Positions 12,001 through 21,000 of a stretch of DNA of 64,000 nt are shown here, piece by piece. The stretch covers positions 21,969,577-22,033,576 of the forward strand of contig CM028338.1 in the NCBI GenBank assembly GCA_016647705.1, in the 5' to 3' direction. This DNA is from Eucommia ulmoides. Its lineage: Eukaryota > Streptophyta > Magnoliopsida > Garryales > Eucommiaceae. Each line of letters opens with the position of its first letter. Position 1 is the first letter of the stretch. The notes under the pieces were generated by a model. That model was not told where the DNA came from. It saw nothing but the letters and a program-made list of their open reading frames with translations, and did not search any database. Made by a program: the position numbers and the translations under genes.

Positions 12001-15000
12001 ACAAACTACAAAGTGTTTATAGACATCAAGCTAACAATCTTTAGCTGTTGCTAAATAACTTACTAACAGAAATAAACTTTTAAACTCTTCTTAAGGTTTG
12101 TTTACAGCCACATTGGTATCCATTCCAGGCATTCGTCAATTTCCTACCATGTCTTTTTTATTTTTATTATTTTTTTTAATAGGCAATTTCCTGGAACTGA
12201 TGGTGGTGTGATATTTGTGAAGGTAATGATGCAAAACCTTCAGAGGTTCCAGATGATACTGTTGACCGTGAGGGCTCTTTAGATGATGGTAAGTACTTGT
12301 CCCACGAACAATTTATTTGAAATGACAATTTTCGCAGTTTCTTAATTATTTTCTCGAAGCACATAACTGTAGCCACTGATCATGAAAGATGATAGAAGTT
12401 GAGAAAACCTTTATGACAAGGGATTCAGATTAGCTTCATTTCCTTGTCACTGGCAAACTCTCATCTCCTAAGAAGCAGGTAAGGTCCTAAGAAGCAGGTA
12501 AGGTCTGATTGGATGAATGGTTTAATGATACCTAGCTTTTGAATCTGATTCGATTTTCAACATCCTTAACCTTTAATGGTGGAAGTCACCTTAAGGAGTA
12601 GTTGCAACATCTGTATTTCTATAGCTAAATAATCTGTTCATTGTCATTCATTTTTTTAATGAAACAACAGAAAAGTTGGTGCGAATCATTACCGAGATTA
12701 TCTTTGTCAGTCAAAAGAGTATATTATTTCTTACCAAACAACTGACTTATTAGCATGATAGTGGCTGCAGTGGTCTGCTAAAAGGTAATACCATAATACG
12801 ATTCACTATGATTTGATTACGAATCGAACAGAGTGATAAGTATTTTTTGTCAGCACAACTTGGGTTTCGGAGTTCTTACTGAATGACAATAAAGATTAGT
12901 TTATCATTCAAGCTATCCTCGTCTTCTCTAATGCTGTGTTAGTATTGCCAAGTTGGTGGCAGATTGATGTGGCAGACTTTTGTGGGGGTACATGGAGAAG
13001 TTCAATCAGTGGATATGGAAGTTTGCTACACTTTGGAAGTGCTACCTGGTCATTAGAAAGTTGGAATTTCACAGTTGAGAGACAATGTAGTAAAACCTAT
13101 ATATAAGAGAAAACTGATGAAGTAAATGCTCTTATTTTCAAACCAATATTATGCATCTGCATGTTTCAGCATATTTGTAGAAGTATATATATATAAATAT
13201 ATATATTTTGTGGTGGAATTATTTCATGATCCACTGCTGTATGAATAACATTTGGTGCTGCAGTTTTGGCAGCAAATGCTTGCAGAATCTGGAAACAACA
13301 TATAAAAATATATGGACAGGAAATGGCTGGGAAAAAACTTTTCCCTCCTAGGCGATATTTGACTTTTCTAGGGTTTTGACTTTTTTGTCTGATTGATCGG
13401 CTGCGACTGGTCTCTGGCTGGTGACTGGCCATGGCTAAGCGTGGCCAGCTTTCCTCATCAAGTGCTTCTCCTTTTGAGCACAAGCCGTTTTCCCAGTCTC
13501 TTTCTTTCACAACCTATGCAGTGCTTCTTATTGAGTTGGAAACACCATCGTTTGTAGAGGAGAACCTGCTGTTTTCTTCTCTGATAATGACAATGAAGCA
13601 CTTGTGAAGCCTCTGCAATACGCACTTATTGGAAAATTCTTATGTGGACGTCCCTTTTTGATGGAGCTCCGGATTTTTTTTTGTCAATTGGGGCTTGAAT
13701 CTGATTAGAACCTTAGTCTAATGGACTTGAAACATCTTATTCAATTTGAGCGTGAAGAAGATTTTCAGAGTTTGTGAAGGAGACTTGGTTCTCCGGTCAC
13801 TACCCAATGTGTGTTTTCAAATGGGTGCCTTTTTGACTCAACATAGAGCATTCAACAACCCCTGTTTGAGTATCTCTTCCTTTTTTGCCAATTCACTTAA
13901 ATTGGATGTGGCTATAGTAAAATACCTAGACCTAATTTAACAAAAGTGTGTGTTGAGATTGATTTTTGAAAGCCTTGGCCATTCCTTATTTGGATTTGTT
14001 CTGGGTGGGGGATTCTGGCAACCAGTTCAATTTGAGTGGGTGTCACTTTATTGTACCTATAGTCCTGCTACACGGAATGCATCCTTCCTTTCCATATTCA
14101 GATCTCACTCTAACCATCCCCCACCCCATTCCCACCACCCTTTAGTGAGGGGGTCCTTGCTTATGTACCATGCAAATGGACTTCATGTTATTTCGTGCTA
14201 CATTATTATCATGTGGTTCTTTCATTTTTGTTGTTGTTTGGCGATGTGGTTATTTCACTTGTGTTGATTAAAACCTTGTAGTGGTGGTGGTGATAGTGGG
14301 TGGGTGCTGGGTATTATGGAGAAACAAATAAAACAGCATCACTTGCCCCATTACCAAATTACAGTGAAACACCATATCTTTCCCCCTTCTTTTTCGGTAT
14401 TATTTTCTCATACAGGTCTCAGTATACTGTATCCCAGATTGATGATGTTGATGATCTTCACAAAAGTGATATTATTTCTCCAGGTTGGGAAGCTATAGCC
14501 GATTGTGCTCCAGATGAATTACTCTCACCACAATGCCTACATGGAATGTCAAAACTTTCACTAGAAGAAAAACAAGTTCAAACATCTAAGAGACGCGGAA
14601 GGGGAACATTTGCTTACAGGAAACATGGTTTGTATAGTGATCAGCAGTCTGAAGAGGCTGTTATTGATGGGTCAGATGTTGATGCTGCAAACCGTACTTC
14701 TGGGGATTCGGAAGTGAGAAATTGTATGTTGATTTATATATTATTTGGTTGCTTAAGATTTACATCTGATCTATTATACTCTGGGCAAATTTCTGAAGGT
14801 CCATGTCCTTTAATTCACTTGTTTTCTGTTGTGGACTTCTTTTATCGTTGATTATGGGTTGGTGCTACTCGCGGTCCTTGAAAGGACTAGTGTATTTCCG
14901 CCCCCTTTTAATTTACTTGAAATGACACCAGTGCCCGAGTTGTCTTTCGACTGCACATTGAATTTAACAAGGTTTGTTCGATCTGATTCACTCAGTGATC

Positions 15001-18000
15001 TCCCCTCCCCTTGTTTATGGAAACAACCAGATAGATAAAGTAAAATGTTTAATCTAGCCTAGAACTGTATTAAAAGATTGAAAACTAGAACGTGCTCATA
15101 TGTTACATTTGTTTCTCTTGAATTACCATTTCCACTATTCAATATTGGAGTTTGACTTCGGAAATATGAAGAACTGTTGCTGTGTGAACTAAATTGATCT
15201 TGCGAATTTCTCTCTCTCTCACCACCAATTATGGCGCGTATGAAACAAAGATTTCATTGGTAATCTAACCCAAAAACATGATTGAAGCGAATTGGAGGAT
15301 AAAAAATTAAAGCTCATTATGCCCTTGATTCTTAATCTACCAAGAGGCTATATGGTGGCTTCAAATCTACGAAGATCTGGTATTGGATCCAATAAGGTAT
15401 TTGATGTTCCTATGTGATTATAATTAAATATTTGGGGTTTATATGATCACTTTTCTTTTGGGGGTGTGTGGGTGTGGGGAGGGAGTATTGCTTTTGAAAT
15501 CGAACATCAGCTTTCTTATTTCAAATAACAGAATAAAAGAAGAGAAGAATGAAGATTGGAATAGGTGGCCGAAAAACCGACTTCTGTTACAAGGAATATG
15601 CAGAACTTCAACTAGTTCAATCTACCGAGTTCTTGACATTGTATCCTTTGCATTGAAATAGGTGGCAGAGAAAGGGGGTGTTCTCTCTGTTAGTAACCTT
15701 GTTATTATCTTTCTTTGAATCCTTTGTTGACATTGTATCCTTTGCATTGAAATAGTTGGCAGACAAATGGGTTTTCTCCCTGTTACAATTGTTGACATTA
15801 TATCCTTTGCATTGAAATAGCTGGCAGAGAAAGGGGGTGTTCTCCCTGTTATTTACCATGCTAGTATCTTTATTCGAAAACGGCCTCATCAACAAAGGGG
15901 TGTTGTTTCCATGATTTTTTTGTCTTCCTGTCTCTTCTCATTTTTTTTGGGGGATTAGTTAGAACCTTTCCTCAATTTAGCATCTATCGAAGTCGATGAT
16001 GATGAAACAATCATTCCGATGAAATTCTGTGTTGTTTTGCAATTATTTCTTTGGGTGATGGGATCCAGGATCTGAGAATGTTGTTTCTTGTGATTTCAGT
16101 GAAATATGGTACACGCCACATTCTGGTTCTTGCTGACTTGCCATCTAGTACTAATACAATTGACCTGGAGCGGCTTTTAAAGAACTCCAAGGACCATGGA
16201 GTGGTAATTCGATGGGTCAATGATACAACTGCGCTTGCAGTGTTTACATCACCATTTACCGGTACCTAAATTTTATTTTTCGAGTTTATGGTGTCAAACT
16301 GATCAAAGTATTGGAGAAGTATGATATGTTTTTAGGGAAATGCTTTTTAAAGTAAAAACTAATTGTCTTCAGACATGTTACTTTTTCTTCTTTTTTATTT
16401 GTTTATTTATTGAATTTGCATAGTGGGCAAAGGCTTAGTTGTTGTTGTTGTATTTATTGAATCTGCATATAATGTTACATGTCACGTTGGTGTCGAGATT
16501 AGTTGTTCAATAATCACTAGTTGAGTTTCGCTGAACTCAAAGTTAAACTGTTCTGTTTCCTGGTGGCTTAGGGTTTAACGCAGAATTTTCGGAAAGTGCT
16601 TACTGTAGCGTGATTTTTCGCTTGGGAGATTGTTCTTAGTTGCATGGGGCAGGGGCAAGAGCCGAGAAGTATAGATAGATAGAAGAGTCCTAGGTTTGGG
16701 GTGTGGAGGGAGCGTATGCATTAAGATGCATTAAGATATCATAATAAAAAAGACGGTAAATAAAATATAAATGTTTTGATTATACGGTCAATAGTTCAAT
16801 ATAATTCATTCTCAATTTAGTAGAGAATTTTTTTTACATAACAATAAAAAGGTCGCAAATTTAAAATAAGCATGAACAGAACACTTAGCAAAAGTAAAAC
16901 CAGTATAGACCGTAAATTTCCAGCAAAAGACTTCCTAATCTAAAGACCCCTCCCTCCTTACTTCTTCACTAGTTTGCTTTTTGCTTCACTTCCTTTGCTT
17001 CTCGCCCTGCTTCTTCACTGTTGTTTTGGGCTTATGGCTTCGCTGCTTTTGCTTCTTGCTCCTTTCCTTTTCAAGGCACTTTCGATCTTGTTCAATAGAT
17101 GATCCATGAGAAGTTGAATGAGGTTGAGGTGGACATGATGACGGTGAATAATTTGATGGACCAGGTGGCTTAGAAACCAACGGTGCAAGTGGACTTGGTT
17201 GGGGTAGAGAGCATTTTATTTCAAAACATATCATCTTTGCCATCTGAGGTCGTCTAATTGCCCGCCTCAATGGTCATGATATCTTCCTCTCTGTTGTCAT
17301 ATTTTGAAATCTGGATATGCATGCAATTCTTGCAAGTGGTTTCATAGTCCTCTCTTCATCTTGTCAAGAACAGGGGAACCGCCCTCCTCCTTGGTTAGAA
17401 CCTGGACCAGACCTCGGGTGGGTTCCCACATCCTTTTTCTTTCTCCTTTACCGGCACATTGGGAAAGAGTTTCTGTGCCCTTTTGGCCGGGGCCTCTAGG
17501 ATCTCCACCCCAGGAAAGGACTTCTTGCTCGGGACCTTTTCCTTTCGGGTAGGGGCTAGCCTTGCCTCGGGGTAAGTGGCAGGGGCATTCTCGGCAGCAG
17601 CAACTGTGACCATTTTCTTCTTGGGGGCCTCTAGAGCCTGAGTGGATAATGGTTTTCCGTACATATCTACAGAAAATGGCAAAATTAGTGAAGAACATAT
17701 AGAACTTTGAGAAGAATTAAAAACGTATGCTCGGGTATACCTTCTTCCTTGGCTTTGTCGGTAGAAGGAACAAATGAGTCAATCACTTGTTCGAGCTCGG
17801 GATTCATCTCTTCCTCATCTTTTTTTTTTTTGTTCGGACAGCGGGGCAGTTGGAGCATTGAAGTACAAATGAAACCAAAATTGTGAAAGATAGTAGGAGT
17901 CATGCTCGGATTGAGGCCGACACGACAAGGTATCAACGTCAATCTCCTCGACTGGGCTAAACTCAGGCGTTGACTTTGGGCTATTTCCACCCTTTATTGT

Positions 18001-21000
18001 TTTCCGGGTATCTGACGACAGGCTTGGTTTGATTGGCTCGGGTGCGTACGTACCTCCAGCTATTGTTGGGTTTTTGATTTGTCCCAACGTATAGAAATGG
18101 GAGAAAAAGTGGTACGTCGGGGGAATGCCATTCTGATAGTACAAGATAATAAACCCGACCATGTTCTTCCACGATTTGGGGGTCAGTTGGGTCGAATATA
18201 CATTGAAGCGGTATTGGAGTAATGAAGCAATGTAAAGGGAAGCAAGCTTCCACAACTACATCGTCCTCATAAAAGGAGATATTGACCGGATAGGGTTTGT
18301 GTGTGCAAGACTGCTCCTCCGTGGGTAGAGTCATATCTATGGAGGTCGGGATATTAAACCTCTCAAGGAGGGGTCTTCAAATAGTTGTCGATCATGATGC
18401 TGGCTGCGTCCCAGGTAGCATCCAGCTCGTGCACTTGGTGGACAGGTGTCCAAGTTGGAGGAGAAGGGCGTGCTCCCTCATCCAGAGAAAGAGGCACGGG
18501 ACGAGGACTCTTTTCCCAAGCATTTGATTGCTTAGAGATATCCATTGGGTCTGGCCAAACAGAAGGCCCAAACCCTTTGTGGGCTTGGGAAGGCGAGTTG
18601 GTGGCACTCGAAGATCTGACATTGTTACCAGGGACGTGATCAAACCAACAGGGGAAATCAAAGGTGCTTGATTTTCTAGTCATCGCCGGATCAGATGACC
18701 TGAGTAGAAGAAAATACACAAATAGGTGCGGGAAAAATGGCAAGATTTGAGGAGGGGCTTAAAAACGACTCAAATGAAAATGAAAATCGATGGTCATGAA
18801 GGAAATAAAAAATGATGAAGAATTGATAGATTAAAATTTCAAAAACATATTGGAAATAAGAGAATAGACCATGGGAACACGAAAGCTCAAGTTTGCTGGA
18901 AGGATTTTGGAATAGATAGACTTTGAGTGCAATAAACTAGGTGTTTGGAGAACCTTTTTTCTGATTGAGACTTGAAGCGTATCTTTTTGACCAATACCTC
19001 GCTAACCACTGAGTCAACAGAAGGAAGTGAACTATGTTGTAGAATTGTCCCATGAAGTCCCTCAAAATCATCACGTAATGCCTTAAAAATGTGGACCAAA
19101 CATTCTTCTCTATGAGCAATGTATGGAATACGCACTCATAATTTTGCGGATTTCGTGAGGGCTAATTGATCCCAAAGATCTATCATAGCAGAGTAGGATT
19201 ACTGAATACTCATTTTGTTTCAGTGCTCGAATATCAGAATTTAATTGACATTATTTTGCAAAGTTAGACTGCATGTACAACCTTAATAAATGTTCCTAGA
19301 CGTCTTCCGCGTATTCATACTTCACCAATTGTGTATCCATCGAATGATCAACAGAGTTGTTGATTCAAGTGATAATTTTCGAGTTGTTTGCATCCTAAGA
19401 GTCTAATAAAGTTATGTAATCTTTAGCCTTTTGATCTTTCGGTTTAACCAATGTACCATTAATATAATCCCACATCTTTTTTGCCTTTGAGAATTTTTTT
19501 CATCATAGAACTCTAATCCATTCAATCTCACAATATTAGACTTAAGCGAATCATCCGTTTTAGAAGTCATTATGAATACCAACAAAAGAAAATCACAACT
19601 TGAATACGACGGAGAAAGAAAAACAAATACCAAAAACGATATGATGGTTTGCTGCAATAAAACCAATTCAGAGTTTTACGGAAGGAAAAACTATACGGAC
19701 ACTAAAAATCATAGTTGCACGGATGCCGGAACTGTGCGGACGTCGAAAATTTCCTTCAATGAGATCATGCTCTTGATGCCATGTAAAGATCAATGAATAA
19801 AATAGAATCTAGAGAGAAAAGAGAAAAGGAGGTTAGAGTTTATTATATGAGATTAATGAATATAAAGTACAAGAAAATACCTAGAAAAAATAACTTATAT
19901 AGGCTTACAATGGAAAGACCGAGAAAGTGCAGAGAAGTCTATTCTACCCTTAATACTAAATAATAATAACTCTAATAAATATGTTAATGTTATCTACGTG
20001 TTTCCTATTCATTTTTTTTTTTAATTGAGGACGCATGCACGTGTGTAAACATGGCATGTTTAGTCTTGTTGTGGAAAGAGTCTAGGTTCTTGTTATTATT
20101 GCTCATTTCTTTTGTTATTTTCAACATTGAACATTATCATTTATATGCTACTCCACGAGTCTTAGTTTTATTGAATGATTACCTGTCAAATTTGTATTAG
20201 GTTTTTGTTCTGAACTTCAGATAATTTACAAATTTTATTCTATGATGCAGCTGCTGAGGCATTTAACTGCATCAAATGCCCATTTACCATTCGTGTACTT
20301 GATGAGAATGATTTACTGTTGAGCTCAATCCCTCCAAGAGGTAGCCTTTTTTACACTAACACCCCCCTTCTTTTTTCTCTCTCTTTTAATGTATGGCTCT
20401 TGTGGCACCTTGAGCTTTCAATGAGGAGGCGGTGTCCAAATGCAAAGCCTAAGTTTGCCTTGTGGGACCATAGCTAAGCCATGATAAATCGGATGCCCGA
20501 AGCAAAATTTGAAAATGGCGCCCCTCAAGATTAAAATAATTTTTATTATTTACGTAGGTTTTTTGTAATTCAACCAAGTTTATAATTCAACCATGGTTTT
20601 TAAAAATGTCATTTGGAAAAATAGTTGATATAGTAATTCAACCATGTTTGAGATTTTTTTTTCATTTAACATAATATTAATGAAAAATATTTTAAAATGA
20701 GAAAAAAAATGTTGGGGATAAATTTGAAATGCTCCCTAAAGTTTGGGAGGGCCCTAGGCCGCCGCCTAGCCCCAGGGTTGGCATTGCTGCCATGTCAATG
20801 CTTTATCAGCACCATGTCATTTTTGTGCAATAATCTTTGTTTTACTCGTGACGTACTTTGTGCAAATATCGTTCAACAATATGTTAAAACTGGTGTTCCC
20901 TTCAACTTGATCATCTTTTGATCCTTTCGGCTATTGATTTGTACATTTTATGGGTTGTTTCTGGAATTTCATTTCTGTAGTGCATTATATTTATCTCTGG

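Larger units (their letters stand above)
6186..12106 (-). mobile_element. Degraded Ty1/copia retrotransposon (Ale/Retrofit-like)
   Basis: Read on the minus strand the order is 5' LTR (11912-12106), primer site, gag, protease, integrase, reverse transcriptase, RNase H and 3' LTR (6186-6348). The primer site is TGGTATCAG, the complement of plus 11901-11909, and matches the initiator-Met tRNA. The short LTRs (about 160-195 bp) and the integrase end (KCIFLGYSPNTKGYRCLD) suggest the Ale/Retrofit lineage. Every domain is broken. The body is also interrupted by a MITE (8683-9889), a SINE (about 9951-10120) and an A-run near 6750. No matching target duplication could be recognised, so the outer limits may be off by a few bases. 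Confidence 0.8.
6059..12222 (+). other. Intron 1, swollen by a nested copia element
   Basis: About 6.1 kb, of which 5.9 kb is an antisense Ty1/copia relic containing a MITE and a SINE. Without these the intron would be only about 240 bp. The splice ends are GT at 6059 and AG at 12221-12222. Confidence 0.5.
18870..20011 (-). mobile_element. Truncated copia element: 5' LTR, primer site and gag
   Basis: On the minus strand there is an LTR of about 230 bp (19782-20011, TG...CA), a primer-site variant TGGCATCAAGAGC (plus 19766-19781), a leader, and gag running to about 18887. Nothing of protease, integrase or reverse transcriptase follows. The next sequence is the gypsy-type gag relic. No second LTR was found. 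Confidence 0.7.
16262..20250 (+). other. Intron 5, occupied by retroelement relics
   Basis: About 4 kb. It contains the 28-bp RTE stub (16423-16450), a gypsy-type gag pseudogene (about 17000-18690) and a copia gag with one LTR (about 18870-20011), both antisense to the gene. The stretch 16470-16980 holds no recognisable feature. Confidence 0.6.

Noticed and set aside
13746-14267. Plus-strand frames just upstream of exon 4
   Set aside because: Phase and splice signals do not join them to the neighbouring exons, and composition is that of the intron.
15617-15895. 92-codon minus-strand frame with internal repeats
   Set aside because: It translates the intron minisatellite; the repeated peptide follows the DNA repeat.
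17304-17552. Plus-strand Pro/Ser/Arg-rich frames
   Set aside because: They are shadows of the minus-strand gypsy-type gag relic.
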